This document shows, piece by piece, positions 51,771-61,081 of a stretch of DNA of 64,000 nucleotides (positions within the stretch are counted from its first letter, which is position 1; each line of letters opens with the position of its first letter). The notes under the pieces were generated by a model, which worked only from the letters and a program-made list of their open reading frames with translations, searched no databases and was not told the origin of the DNA. A program made the translations under genes and the position numbers. The stretch comes from Geomonas ferrireducens (GTDB taxonomy: Bacteria > Desulfobacterota > Desulfuromonadia > Geobacterales > Geobacteraceae), in contig NZ_SSYA01000002.1 in NCBI RefSeq assembly GCF_004917065.1, forward strand, positions 597,897-661,896, read 5' to 3'.

Positions 51771-54272
51771 CTATCCCCTTTCCACGGTGAACCCGCGCAG
51801 GCGCAGGGCGTTGGTGACGACGCTTACCGACGACATCGCCATGGTCAGCGAGGCGATGATCGGGCTCAACAGCCAGCCGGTGAACGGGTACAGGATGCCC
51901 GCCGCGATCGGGATGCCGAGGATGTTGTAGATGAAGGCGAAGAACAGGTTCTGCTTGATGTTGGCGATGGTGGCCCGCGACAGGGCGATGCTCGAGATGA
52001 CGCCGTTCAGATCCCCTTTTACGAGGGTGATGTCGGCCGCCTCGATGGCGACGTCGGTGCCGCTTCCCATGGCGATGCCGACGTCCGCCTGGGCCAGTGC
52101 CGGTGCGTCGTTGATGCCGTCGCCCACCATGGCGACCACCTTGCCCTGCACCTGCAGTTTCCTGATTTCCTCCCCCTTGCCGTCCGGGAGAACCTCGGCG
52201 ACGACACGGTCGAGCCCCACCTGGCGTGCGATGGAGTCGGCGGTGCGCCTGTTGTCTCCGGTAAGCATGATCACTTCCAGCCCGAGCTCATGCAGCCTCT
52301 TTACGGCCCCGGCAGAACCATCCTTGATCGGGTCGGCGATGGCGATGACGCCGGCATAGGCGCCATCTACGGCCATGAAGATGGGCGTTTTCCCTGCATC
52401 GGCAAGATCGTGTGCGGATGCCGCGTCGACGGCTATGCCGTGATTCTTAAGCAGCAACGGCGTTCCGATCAGCACCTTCTTGCCGCCGACCTCGGCTTCG
52501 ATGCCGTGTCCCGGGATGGCGTTGAAGCCGGAGACCGAGAGCTTCTCGATTCCCTCCTCCTCCGCGCTGCGCTGTATCGCTTCACCAAGAGGATGCTCGC
52601 TTCCCGCTTCCGCTGATGCGGCGAGCTGAAGGAGATCTCTACGGTCCATCCCCTGCGCTTCGATATCGGTCACCGACGGGACGCCGCGGGTGATGGTCCC
52701 GGTCTTGTCGAGGACGATGGTGGTCAGCTTGTGCGCCGTCTCGAGCGCCTCGCCCCCTTTGATCAGGATGCCGCTTTGCGCGCCCCGCCCTGTGCCTACC
52801 ATGATGGCGGTAGGCGTGGCGAGCCCGAGCGCGCAGGGGCAGGCGATGATCAGCACGGAGACGAAGGTGAGTACGGCCATGTTGAGCCGGGTCTCGGGCG
52901 GGGAGACGTCGAACCAGACCACGAAGGTGGCGATGGCGAGGCTGATCACCACCGGAACGAAGTAGCTCGCTATCAGGTCGGCCAGGCGCTGGATGGGCGC
53001 CTTGCTCCCCTGCGCCTGCTGCACAAGTCGAACGATCTGCTGCAGGACGGTGTCCTTGCCAATTCTGGTGGCGCGCATGCGGAAGGAGCCGGTCTTGTTC
53101 ATGGTTGCACCGATCACGGTGTCCCCGGTCTGCTTTTGCACCGGCAACGGCTCACCGGTCAGCATGCTCTCGTCGATGGACGAGTTCCCCTCGATCACCT
53201 CGCCGTCCACCGGAACCTTCTCGCCGGGACGCACCACGATGACATCGCCCAGTTGCACCTCCGCAATCGGGATGTCCTGTTCCTTGCTGTCACGCACGAC
53301 GCGCGCGAGCTTCGGCTGCAGGCCGATCAGGGCGTGGATGGCGCCGCTTGTCTTGCTGCGGGCGCGGGCTTCGAGCAGGCGCCCCATGAGGATCAGGGTG
53401 ACGATGATGGCGGCGACCTCGTAGTAGACGCCTACCGGTGCCGCCATGCCATGTGCATGTCCGGCGGCCGCGCCATCCGCGGCGGTGGCACCGGCCATGA
53501 GCCATTCGGGCGCTATGGTCGCGACGAGGCTGAAGATATAGGCGGACAGGGTGCCCAGGGAGACCAGGGTGTTCATGTCCGCAACACGATGCTTGGCGGC
53601 AGCCCAGGCGCCGGTGAAGAACTCGCGGCCGGCCCAAAAAAGAACCGGCGTGGTGAGCGCAAGTTCCACCCAGGCGCGACCGGGGAAGTTAAGGGCGTCG
53701 GAGAGAGCCGGTACCACGTGCCCCGCCATCGCCAGGAAGGCAACCGGAATGGTGAGGGCGAGCGCTATGAAAAACCTGGTCCTGTTTTTCCGGTACTGCG
53801 CCTCGTGTACCTGCGTCTGGGCCTCAAGCATCTCGGCCTCGTCGGTCGCCAAGCCGCCTGTGCCCGTTTCCAGCACGTCGTAGCCCATGTCGCGCACCAC
53901 CTGCTTAAGAGCATCAGGATCGGTGGCCTGCGGGTCGTATTTGACCGTCGCGCGCGTCGTCGCGAAGTTGACCGCCGCGGTAACGACGCCCGGGGTCGTG
54001 TTCAGCGTCTTTTCGATGCGTCCTGCGCACCCGGCGCAGTTCATCCCCAAAAGGGGAAACTCGCACTGATCTACCGTACCCGGTGCGGGTGCGGCCTTCG
54101 GCGCGTCAGCGGGCGCCTCCTTCAGAAACGTCTCCGGCAAGGCGACGAACTTCTCCTTGCAGCTTGCCGAGCAGAACTTGTAGGTAACCCCCTCGTGGAC
54201 GGCTTCAATCGGCGCCGTTTCCTCCACGTCCATGCCGCAGACAGGATCGCGTAAAACCAGTTGTTCCGACAT
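51771..54272 (-). CDS. copA: Cu(I)-exporting P1B-type ATPase
   Basis: 833 residues. An N-terminal YHS/TRASH-like domain (Cys12, Cys34, Cys38 in CGMD...FCSASC) is followed by an HMA domain with NCAGCAG (GMNCAGCAG), then eight TM helices. The metal site ACPCALGLA in TM6, the phosphorylation loop DKTGTITRG, the HP motif [25 protein letters not shown], and the [12 protein letters not shown] motif of Cu(I)-ATPases complete the enzyme. It pumps Cu(I) from cytoplasm to periplasm at the cost of ATP. It is 18 nt downstream of csoR and shares its copper-responsive promoter. The extra YHS domain is not present in E. coli CopA. Confidence 0.95.
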   Translation of the reverse strand: MSEQLVLRDPVCGMDVEETAPIEAVHEGVTYKFCSASCKEKFVALPETFLKEAPADAPKAAPAPGTVDQCEFPLLGMNCAGCAGRIEKTLNTTPGVVTAAVNFATTRATVKYDPQATDPDALKQVVRDMGYDVLETGTGGLATDEAEMLEAQTQVHEAQYRKNRTRFFIALALTIPVAFLAMAGHVVPALSDALNFPGRAWVELALTTPVLFWAGREFFTGAWAAAKHRVADMNTLVSLGTLSAYIFSLVATIAPEWLMAGATAADGAAAGHAHGMAAPVGVYYEVAAIIVTLILMGRLLEARARSKTSGAIHALIGLQPKLARVVRDSKEQDIPIAEVQLGDVIVVRPGEKVPVDGEVIEGNSSIDESMLTGEPLPVQKQTGDTVIGATMNKTGSFRMRATRIGKDTVLQQIVRLVQQAQGSKAPIQRLADLIASYFVPVVISLAIATFVVWFDVSPPETRLNMAVLTFVSVLIIACPCALGLATPTAIMVGTGRGAQSGILIKGGEALETAHKLTTIVLDKTGTITRGVPSVTDIEAQGMDRRDLLQLAASAEAGSEHPLGEAIQRSAEEEGIEKLSVSGFNAIPGHGIEAEVGGKKVLIGTPLLLKNHGIAVDAASAHDLADAGKTPIFMAVDGAYAGVIAIADPIKDGSAGAVKRLHELGLEVIMLTGDNRRTADSIARQVGLDRVVAEVLPDGKGEEIRKLQVQGKVVAMVGDGINDAPALAQADVGIAMGSGTDVAIEAADITLVKGDLNGVISSIALSRATIANIKQNLFFAFIYNILGIPIAAGILYPFTGWLLSPIIASLTMAMSSVSVVTNALRLRGFTVERG

Positions 54273-54290
54273 ATCATTTTCCTCCCATGG

Positions 54291-54581
54291 CTACTTTAAA
54301 AAACGCGACAGCGCCGTCTTAACCTCGTCCAGCAGTTGCTGCTGGCTCATCGGTTTCGCGCTGTCATGCTGCTTGTCGCTCCCCTGCCCCAGCACGCAGT
54401 TCTCCAGGTGACGAGTCAAAAGTTCCACCCCAAGCGCGTCCAGCGCAGAGCGGACTGCAGAGATCTGGTTCAGGATGTCGACGCAATAGCGCTTCTCATC
54501 CAGCATCCGCTCAATCCCGGCCACCTGCCCGGCAATTTTCTTGACGCGAGTCGTCAGCTTGTCTTTAGGCGAGTCAGTCAT
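54291..54581 (-). CDS. csoR: Copper-sensing repressor CsoR
   Basis: A 96-residue all-helical repressor of the CsoR/RcnR family. Cys33, His58 and Cys62 (RYCVD, RHLENC) form the copper-binding C-H-C set with the spacing of Mycobacterium tuberculosis CsoR. Cu(I) binding releases it from DNA. The start has GGAGGGAGCC just upstream. Two ATACCCC-N3-GGGGTAT operators lie in its promoter region, so it represses its own operon with copA and the mini-protein. Confidence 0.95.
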   Translation of the reverse strand: MTDSPKDKLTTRVKKIAGQVAGIERMLDEKRYCVDILNQISAVRSALDALGVELLTRHLENCVLGQGSDKQHDSAKPMSQQQLLDEVKTALSRFLK

Positions 54582-54602
54582 GGCTCCCTCCGGCTTTCTT
54601 TG

Positions 54603-54619
54603 ATACCCCTGGGGGGTAT
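54603..54619 (-). promoter_or_regulatory. CsoR operator, distal from -35
   Basis: ATACCCC-N3-GGGGTAT, a perfect 7-bp inverted repeat with a 3-bp centre, just upstream of the csoR ribosome-binding site and 32 bp from the second operator. Confidence 0.7.
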
Positions 54620-54631
54620 AGATGCAAAGCC

Positions 54632-54660
54632 AGCATACCCCCTAGGGGTATTGTCGTCAA
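54632..54660 (-). promoter_or_regulatory. csoR-copA promoter with CsoR operator in the spacer
   Basis: On the minus strand TTGACG-N17-TATGCT is a sigma-70 promoter. The spacer and -10 contain ATACCCC-N3-GGGGTAT (54635-54651), so bound CsoR would block RNA polymerase. Geometry and palindrome match known CsoR operators. Confidence 0.75.
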
Positions 54661-54742
54661 GAGGGAATTGTTGTGGACGGAATCAGGGAGGAACTGTCGA
54701 ATACTGACGCCAGGACGGCATGGTCTAAGGGCGGATCACATA

Positions 54743-54857
54743 CTCCCTCTCCCCCTGGGAGAGGGCTAGGGTGAGGGCGTTGGCAACTGCAATTTCTCAC
54801 TTCGCGGCAGCGCCCTCACCCGCCCTCCGGGCACCCCCTCCCAGAGGGAGAGGGAAC
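54743..54857. repeat. Dispersed intergenic inverted repeat
   Basis: CCCTCTCCCCCTGGGAGAGG...GGGTGAGGGCG at the left and its near-complement CGCCCTCACCC...CTCCCAGAGGGAGAGGG at the right, with arms of about 40 bp. This is a well-known type of non-coding repeat in proteobacteria. It accounts for most of the 305-bp gap between csoR and acnA (54582-54886). Confidence 0.6.
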
Positions 54858-54886
54858 CAGCGGAAGATGGATCTAAATGGTTGCAG

Positions 54887-57688
54887 TTATGCCTTGAGGA
54901 ACTGCCTCAGTACGTACGGCAGGATGCCGCCGTGGTGGTAATAGTCGAGCTCGTTGGAAGTGTCGATGCGGGCGAGGACCTTGAAGGACCCCGTATTCCC
55001 GTCGATCCTGGAGAAGGCGACTTCCACCTCCTGCCCCGGAACTAGCGCGTCTAGGCCGGTGATCTCGAAGGTCTCGGTCCCGTCCAGCCCTATGCTCTTG
55101 TAGTTCTCGCCCGGTCGGAACTGCAGCGGCAGAATCCCCATGCCTACGAGGTTCGAGCGATGGATCCTCTCGAAACTCTCCGCGATGACCGCGCGGATAC
55201 CGAGGAGCTTGGTCCCTTTAGCCGCCCAGTCGCGCGAGGAGCCGGTGCCGTACTCTTTGCCTGCGATGACGACCAGCGGAACCCCTTCGGCCTGGTACTT
55301 CTCGGACGCCTCGAAGATCGATGTCTGCGTCCCGGTGGCGTCGCCTGCTGCGAAATGCTTGGTGACGCCACCTTCAACACCGGCCACCAGCGCGTTCCTG
55401 ATCCTCGTGTTGGCGAAGGTGCCTCGCACCATCACTTCGTGGTTGCCGCGACGCGCCCCGTAGGAGTTGAAATCCTTCGGCTCGATGCCGAGCGACATGA
55501 GGTAGCGTCCCGCCGGAGTGGCCTTGCCGATCGAGCCCGCCGGTGAGATGTGGTCGGTTGTGATGGAATCGCCAAGCAGTGCCAGGCAGCGGGCACCCTT
55601 GATGTCTGCGATCGACTCCGGTTGCGCCGGCAGGTCGAGGAAGAACGGCGGCTCCTTGATGTAGGTGGAGTCCTGTTGCCACTGGTACAACTCGCCGCTT
55701 GGGACGGAGAGCCCGCGCCACTGGTCGTCGCCATGGAAGACGTCCGCGTAGTTGGTGGCGAAGGACTCGGCGTGCACGCAGCTCTGAACGAGTTGGGCGA
55801 CTTCCTTGTCGTCCGGCCAGATGTCCTTCAGGTAGACCGGCATGCCGTTGGGATCAGTGCCGAGGGGGTCGCGGGTCAGGTCGATGTTGATGTTGCCCGC
55901 CAGTGCGTAGGCGACCACCAGTGGCGGCGAGGCGAGGTAGTTGGCCCTTACGTGCGCGTTGATGCGCCCCTCGAAGTTGCGGTTGCCGGAAAGCACCGCG
56001 GCAACGGCGAGGTCACCCTCCACCACGGCGCGCGAAATGTGGTCCGCCAGCGGTCCGCTGTTGCCGATGCAGGTGGTGCAACCGTAGCCCACCAGATGGA
56101 AGCGCAGGGCATCCAGGTACGGGGTGAGTCCCGCCGCAGCCAAGTAATCGGTGACCACCTTGGAGCCGGGGGCGAGGCTCGTCTTCACCCAGGGGCGCAC
56201 CTGGAGACCGCGTCGCACCGCGTTCCTTGCGAGGACACCTGCGCCGATCATTACCGACGGGTTCGAGGTGTTGGTGCAGCTTGTGATGGCCGCGATCACG
56301 ATGGAGCCGTGGCAGAGGTTGTAGCTCGTTCCGTCCGGCTGGCGTACCGGGACGCATTGCCCGAGGTTGCCAAGCGCCTTGTCGGGGTGCTCCGCCATGA
56401 GCTCGGGTGCGACGGTGACCGGTGAGCCCCCTTCACCCAACCAGCGGTTCAGGGTCTCCTTGTCGACGTGTGCGGCGTCCTGCTGCTTGAGAGTGACGAG
56501 CTGTTTGCGGAACGAGCCGCGCACCTCCTTGAGGCGGACGCGGTCCATCGGACGACTCGGCCCGGCAAGGGATGGTTCCACGTCGGCAAGGTCGAGCTCG
56601 AGGGTGTCGCTGAAGACAGGCTCCGGGCGGTCTGAGGAACGCCACAACTCCTGCTCGCGGAAATACGCCTCGACCCGCGGGACAAACTTTCCCCTGCCGG
56701 AAAGCTGCAGGTACGCCGTGGTCTGCTCATCCACCGGGAAAACGCCGATGGTGGCGCCGTATTCGGGTGCCATGTTGCCGATAGTGGCGCGGTCGGCGAT
56801 ATTGAGCGAAGCGGCGCCCGGGCCGTAAAATTCGACGAACTTGCCGACCACCCCTTTCTTCCTGAGCATCTGGGTGATGGTAAGCACCAGGTCGGTCGCC
56901 GTGGCACCGGGACTAAGAGAGCCGGTCAGGCGGAAGCCGACCACCTGCGGGATCAGCATGGAACATGGCTGTCCCAGCATGGCCGCCTCGGCTTCGATCC
57001 CCCCCACGCCCCAGCCGACCACGCCGAGACCGTTGATCATGGTGGTGTGGGAGTCCGTCCCTACCAGGGTGTCCGGAAGCACCCAATCCTCGCCGTCGAC
57101 CGTGTTCACCAGGGCTACCTGTGCCAGGTACTCGAGGTTGACCTGGTGGCAGATGCCGGTTGCGGGGGGGACCACGCTGAAGTTTCTAAAGGCGGACTGC
57201 CCCCAGCGCAGGAACTGGTAACGCTCGTGGTTTCTTTCGAATTCGAGGACCGAGTTGGCCTGGAGGGCGAGCTGGCTGCCGTACTGGTCCACCTGGACCG
57301 AGTGGTCGATGACTAGATCGGCGCGCTGCATCGGATTGATGTCGGCGGGGCGTCCGCCGAGCCGGTCGAGCGCCGAGCGCATCGCGGCAAGATCGGCGAC
57401 GGCAGGGACACCGGTGAAATCCTGCAACAGGATGCGGGCCGGCATAAACTGCAGCTCCTTGTCCGGCTCCGCCTTCGCGTCCCAGCGGGCGACCGCCTCG
57501 ATATCCTCCTTTTTCACCACCACTCCGTCTTCGCGGCGCAGCAGGTTCTCCAGGAGGATCTTCATGGAGTAGGGAAGTTTCGAGATGTCGATACCGGAGT
57601 TAGCCGAGAAAGCCTTCAGCGAGTGATACCGGTAGGTCTTGCCGTCCACGTTGAGCGTGGAGAGGGTGTTGTAGCTGTTGTTGCCCAT
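54887..57688 (-). CDS. acnA: Aconitate hydratase A
   Basis: A 933-residue monomeric [4Fe-4S] aconitase of the AcnA/IRP1 class, converting citrate to isocitrate in the TCA cycle. Cluster ligands appear in TSCTNTSNPSV and GYGCTTCIGNSG; the C-terminal swivel domain has GKEYGTGSSRDWAAKG and ESFERIHRSNLVGMGILPLQF. The N-terminus (SLKAFSANSGIDISKLPYSMKILLENLLR, in two blocks) is AcnA-typical, and the length agrees with about 890-930 for the family. It is single on the minus strand, 10 nt downstream of the CoA-disulfide reductase gene, with which it may be cotranscribed. Confidence 0.95.
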   Translation of the reverse strand: MGNNSYNTLSTLNVDGKTYRYHSLKAFSANSGIDISKLPYSMKILLENLLRREDGVVVKKEDIEAVARWDAKAEPDKELQFMPARILLQDFTGVPAVADLAAMRSALDRLGGRPADINPMQRADLVIDHSVQVDQYGSQLALQANSVLEFERNHERYQFLRWGQSAFRNFSVVPPATGICHQVNLEYLAQVALVNTVDGEDWVLPDTLVGTDSHTTMINGLGVVGWGVGGIEAEAAMLGQPCSMLIPQVVGFRLTGSLSPGATATDLVLTITQMLRKKGVVGKFVEFYGPGAASLNIADRATIGNMAPEYGATIGVFPVDEQTTAYLQLSGRGKFVPRVEAYFREQELWRSSDRPEPVFSDTLELDLADVEPSLAGPSRPMDRVRLKEVRGSFRKQLVTLKQQDAAHVDKETLNRWLGEGGSPVTVAPELMAEHPDKALGNLGQCVPVRQPDGTSYNLCHGSIVIAAITSCTNTSNPSVMIGAGVLARNAVRRGLQVRPWVKTSLAPGSKVVTDYLAAAGLTPYLDALRFHLVGYGCTTCIGNSGPLADHISRAVVEGDLAVAAVLSGNRNFEGRINAHVRANYLASPPLVVAYALAGNINIDLTRDPLGTDPNGMPVYLKDIWPDDKEVAQLVQSCVHAESFATNYADVFHGDDQWRGLSVPSGELYQWQQDSTYIKEPPFFLDLPAQPESIADIKGARCLALLGDSITTDHISPAGSIGKATPAGRYLMSLGIEPKDFNSYGARRGNHEVMVRGTFANTRIRNALVAGVEGGVTKHFAAGDATGTQTSIFEASEKYQAEGVPLVVIAGKEYGTGSSRDWAAKGTKLLGIRAVIAESFERIHRSNLVGMGILPLQFRPGENYKSIGLDGTETFEITGLDALVPGQEVEVAFSRIDGNTGSFKVLARIDTSNELDYYHHGGILPYVLRQFLKA

Positions 57689-57698
57689 GCTGGTCTCC

Positions 57699-59033
57699 TC
57701 AGACTTTTTTTACGGCGACGTTTGCCGCCACGAGAATCGGATCCCAAACCGGTGCGTACGGAGGGGAGTAACTAAGGTCGAGCTCGGCGACTTCGAAAAC
57801 CGTCATCCCCTTGTAGATCGCAGTCGCGAGGACGTCGAGCCGCTTGGCCACCACGTCCTCGCCCACCATCTGGCACCCGAGCACGAGGCCGCTTCCCTTC
57901 TCGCAGAAAAGGACGATACGCACGGTGCCGCCGCCGGGGAACTCACCGCGTGTGGGGGCGTCTACCGTGACCTTGACGACGTTCTTTCCAAGCGTCTGCA
58001 TCTGCAATTCGGAAAGGCCGGTGGTGGCGACGGTGTATTCGAAGAACTTGAAGACGGCGGTCTGGTCGACGCCCCAGAACTCGGTCATCTTTTCCGGGTT
58101 GCAGATGTTCTGGCCGATCACGCGCCCCTGCTTGTTGGCAGCAGGACCAAGGGGGAAGTAGGAGTTCCGCCCGAGCTGCCGCACGTAATGCTCAGCGCAG
58201 TCGCCGCCGGAGAAGACACCGTCCAGGTTTGTGCGCAGGAAACGGTCGACCTTCACGGCACCGGCGACGCCGAGCTCGCCTCCTGCCGCCGCGAAGAGAG
58301 CGGTGTTCGGACGCGCACCTGCCGCGACTACGACCATGTCCGCCTCAAAAGTGCCGGCCGAGGTGCGGACTATTCGTCCGGCCTTCTCCTCGATGTCCAC
58401 CCCGGTCAGGAGCTCGATCCCCTTCTCGGCCGCCTTTTCCATCACCTTGGCGCGCACTTCCTCGCAAAAGGAGGGAAGGATCATGGCAGCTTTCTCGACG
58501 ATCACCGGCTTCAGTTTCATGTTGGTGAGGACATCGGCCACTTCGAGATTGGTGTAACCGGCGCCGATGAGCAGCACCTTGGCGGGAGGTTTACCGTAGA
58601 GGAAAGACTTTGCCCGACGGGTGTCTTCGAGGGTTCTGAAATAGAAGATGTCTTCGCTGTCAAAGCCGGGATAATCGAGGCGGATGGCCTTGTTTCCAGT
58701 GGCATATACCAGAAAATCGTAACTCTCTCGGTAGCTTTTACCGCTCGTCAGATCGGTCACCTCGACGCTCTTTCCTGACGCATCGATCCTGGTGACCTCC
58801 TGGTGCAGTCGGTAGTCCACCCCCCTCTCCTTCCGGATCGTGTCGAGTGGCATCGCGTACAGCTTTTCCACCGGCTTTTCCTTGAAGTAGAGGTTGTAGG
58901 GCATGCCGCAGGCGGCGTAGGAGACGTCGCCGCTTTTCTCCAGCACGACGACCTCGGCATCCGGATCCTGCCTCTTTATCTGGCTCGCCGCGGACAACCC
59001 GGCGGCAATGCCGCCTATGATGACAGTCTTCAT
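57699..59033 (-). CDS. CoA-disulfide reductase / NADH oxidase family flavoprotein
   Basis: A 444-residue FAD enzyme of the CoADR/Nox group: the FAD motif GGIAAGLSAA, the redox-active single cysteine Cys42 in SYAACGMPY, the NAD(P)H motif LLIGAGYTNLEVAD, GVFSGGDCAEH for FAD, and the C-terminal dimerisation domain with YSPPYAPVWDP, in which the Tyr pair is characteristic of CoADR. It reduces CoA disulfide, oxygen or peroxide, or sulfur compounds. Immediately upstream (13 nt) is a rubredoxin gene, which suggests a rubredoxin-linked oxygen or peroxide detoxification role. Confidence 0.9.
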   Translation of the reverse strand: MKTVIIGGIAAGLSAASQIKRQDPDAEVVVLEKSGDVSYAACGMPYNLYFKEKPVEKLYAMPLDTIRKERGVDYRLHQEVTRIDASGKSVEVTDLTSGKSYRESYDFLVYATGNKAIRLDYPGFDSEDIFYFRTLEDTRRAKSFLYGKPPAKVLLIGAGYTNLEVADVLTNMKLKPVIVEKAAMILPSFCEEVRAKVMEKAAEKGIELLTGVDIEEKAGRIVRTSAGTFEADMVVVAAGARPNTALFAAAGGELGVAGAVKVDRFLRTNLDGVFSGGDCAEHYVRQLGRNSYFPLGPAANKQGRVIGQNICNPEKMTEFWGVDQTAVFKFFEYTVATTGLSELQMQTLGKNVVKVTVDAPTRGEFPGGGTVRIVLFCEKGSGLVLGCQMVGEDVVAKRLDVLATAIYKGMTVFEVAELDLSYSPPYAPVWDPILVAANVAVKKV

Positions 59034-59046
59034 GGAAACTCCGAAG

Positions 59047-59205
59047 TTAGGCGGGCTCGAACATGCTCTTATCTACGCCGCAGACAGGACAGACCCAGTC
59101 CTCGGGAATGTCTTCAAAGGCAGTCCCCGGAGCTACACCACTGTCGATGTCGCCTACTTCCGGGTCATAGATGTACCCACACACTGTGCAACGATATTTT
59201 TGCAT
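59047..59205 (-). CDS. Rubredoxin
   Basis: A 52-residue protein starting [15 protein letters not shown] with Cys6-x2-Cys9 and Cys39-x2-Cys42 (VCPVCGVDK), the exact rubredoxin fold for a mononuclear Fe(Cys)4 centre. Aromatic Tyr11, Tyr13 and Trp38 are at the usual places. AAGGAGG precedes the ATG at 59205. It carries single electrons, often between NAD(P)H-dependent flavoproteins and oxygen-detoxifying enzymes, and its gene is directly upstream of the CoADR-type flavoprotein. The frame is short and complete. Confidence 0.95.
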   Translation of the reverse strand: MQKYRCTVCGYIYDPEVGDIDSGVAPGTAFEDIPEDWVCPVCGVDKSMFEPA

Positions 59206-59431
59206 GACATCCTCCTTTTTCACCGCGAGTTACTGGTCCGGTCTTAAGTCATTCACCCACCTGGGGTCGAAAAAACATTCATAAAAAGTAGCCGCCGGCA
59301 AAGTAATGTCAAGTCGTCCAGATCATTAGAGAGAGCAGTATATACAGCGGGAATTATTGGTGCTAAAGATAGCCGACCGCCCCGCTCGTTAATTGTGCGC
59401 AGCAGCGAAAAATCACGACAACGGAGTACGG

Positions 59432-60634
59432 ATGAAAGCTGTACCAGGCAAACTCGACACCTCTCTGCTGACTTCTGAGCAGCGCCCGATGCTGCGCTTT
59501 CTGGTGGTGCTTACCGCCGCTTCCACTATCGGGCTTCAGGGATACACCATCCTTTTCAACAACTTCGCCGCCGAGATGGTGCACCTGAACGGCAGCCAGG
59601 TCGGCATCACCCAGTCAGTCCGGGAGATCCCGGGCCTTCTAACGCTGCTCGTAGTGTTCGTGCTTTTGCTGGTCCGCGAACACAAACTAGCCGCGCTCTC
59701 CGTGGCCCTTTTGGGGCTCGGCACAGGGATCACCGCCCTCATCCCGTCCTACGGTTGGGTCATCTTCACAACAGTGGTGATGAGCTTCGGATTTCACTAT
59801 TACGAGACCACGAACCAGTCCCTCACGCTGCAGTACTTCTCGACCGCCGTCTCTCCGCTCATTTTCGGCCGATTGCGGGCTCTCGCCGCGGTTTCCAGCG
59901 TCATTGCCGGCATCATCGTTTTCTGTCTTAGTGGGGTTGTTCAGTACCGGGGGATGTACCTGGCCATCGGCGCTATCGTGTTTGTCGCCGGCATCTGGGG
60001 ACTTTTCCAGAACCCGACCCACGCGGGGATCATACCGCAGCGCAAAAAGATGATCTTCAGACGAAGATACTCGCTCTTCTACATCCTGACCCTGCTCTCC
60101 GGCGCGCGCAGGCAGATCTTCGTGGTGTTCTCCATCCTACTGCTCGTCCAGGTCTTTCACTTCACAGTGCGGGAGATGACCGTCCTTTTCATCGTCAATA
60201 ACGTGGTCGCCTATATCCTCAACTCCCAGATCGGCAAGGCGATCAACCATTTCGGCGAACGCTCCATCTCCTCCATCGAGTACAGCGGCGTCATCGTCAT
60301 CTTCCTCGTCTATGCCTTCACCTCGTCGAAAAATCTCGTCATGTTCATGTACATACTGGACAACATCCTCTACAATTTCGACGTCGCCATCAGAACCTAC
60401 TTCCAGAAGGTGGCCGATCCGGCCGATATAGCGTCATCCATGTCAGTCGGATTCACCATCAATCACATAGCAGCCGTTTTCCTGCCCGCCCTGGGCGGAT
60501 ACTTCTGGATGATGGACTACCGCATCCCTTTCATAGCCGGCAGCGTACTAGGTGTCATTTCGCTCATCGCGGCACAGTGGATGCGGGTTCCTGACAAAGC
60601 GCCTGAAGCTGCACTCATTGAGAATCCAAACTGA
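59432..60634 (+). CDS. Major facilitator superfamily transporter
   Basis: A 400-residue membrane protein with about 11-12 TM helices of the MFS type. Loops contain few conserved motifs (LVREHKLAALS between TM2 and TM3, then VMSFGFHYYETTNQSLTLQYFSTAVSP, in two blocks), and the central cytoplasmic loop is charged (PQRKKMIFRRRY). The substrate cannot be told. The ATG at 59432 has GGAG about 5 nt upstream; a GTG at 59393 would extend the frame by 13 codons. It is divergent from the rubredoxin/CoADR operon and followed by a perfect palindrome and the VOC gene. Confidence 0.85.
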   Translation: MKAVPGKLDTSLLTSEQRPMLRFLVVLTAASTIGLQGYTILFNNFAAEMVHLNGSQVGITQSVREIPGLLTLLVVFVLLLVREHKLAALSVALLGLGTGITALIPSYGWVIFTTVVMSFGFHYYETTNQSLTLQYFSTAVSPLIFGRLRALAAVSSVIAGIIVFCLSGVVQYRGMYLAIGAIVFVAGIWGLFQNPTHAGIIPQRKKMIFRRRYSLFYILTLLSGARRQIFVVFSILLLVQVFHFTVREMTVLFIVNNVVAYILNSQIGKAINHFGERSISSIEYSGVIVIFLVYAFTSSKNLVMFMYILDNILYNFDVAIRTYFQKVADPADIASSMSVGFTINHIAAVFLPALGGYFWMMDYRIPFIAGSVLGVISLIAAQWMRVPDKAPEAALIENPN

Positions 60635-60650
60635 TTATCTGTACAGATAA
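60635..60650. promoter_or_regulatory. Perfect 16-bp palindrome (candidate operator)
   Basis: TTATCTGTACAGATAA lies immediately after the MFS stop codon (TGA 60632-60634), about 35 bp before the VOC gene. It is a perfect inverted repeat of 8 bp arms, like sites for dimeric repressors. No adjacent regulator gene is in the window. Confidence 0.5.
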
Positions 60651-60683
60651 GGCGGTAAGTACATACACTGATAAGAGGTGACT

Positions 60684-61064
60684 ATGTTTAAACGAATCGA
60701 TCACATAGAGATAATCCCCACCGACTTCGAACGGTCAATCGCCTTTTACACAGAAATTCTAGGGTTTTCTGTTAAACAAAGGATGACCGTGACAGCTGCT
60801 CCGCTTGAGGAAATCGCGTACCTGGCGTTGGGCGATACGGTGCTGGAGCTGATGCGGGTTAAGGACCCGACGATAACCGCGGCAGAGCCGTGGGGAACCG
60901 GTTACCGGATGATGGCGCTGGAGGTGGAAGACATGGACGCCGCCCTCGCCTATCTTGCCGGCAAAGGCATTACCCCAAGTTGGGGACCCGTGACACTTGG
61001 GCCGTCCAAACGCGCTGAAATCCATGACTGCGACGGCTTTCACATCGAACTGAGACAGTCGTAG
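60684..61064 (+). CDS. VOC-superfamily (glyoxalase/bleomycin-resistance-like) protein
   Basis: A 126-residue protein with the paired beta-alpha-beta-beta-beta modules of the VOC fold: IDHIEIIPTDFERSIAFYTEILGFSV at the N-terminus (in two blocks) and MMALEVEDMDAALAYLAGKGI later, with the C-terminal HIELRQS. Possible metal ligands are His7, Glu9 and Glu at the end. It could be a glyoxalase or ring-opening enzyme; the substrate is unknown. AAGAGG lies 5 nt before ATG 60684. It is followed 17 nt later by the FMN-binding protein and is probably cotranscribed with it. Confidence 0.85.
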   Translation: MFKRIDHIEIIPTDFERSIAFYTEILGFSVKQRMTVTAAPLEEIAYLALGDTVLELMRVKDPTITAAEPWGTGYRMMALEVEDMDAALAYLAGKGITPSWGPVTLGPSKRAEIHDCDGFHIELRQS

Positions 61065-61081
61065 CCACCAAAGGAGGAACT

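Noticed and set aside
52731-54254. 507-codon open frame on the plus strand
   Set aside because: Antisense to copA; same reasoning.
54620-54634. GCAAAGCC word as a possible c-di-GMP (GEMM) riboswitch
   Set aside because: It lies between the two CsoR operators and lacks the remaining GEMM consensus and pairing; chance match.
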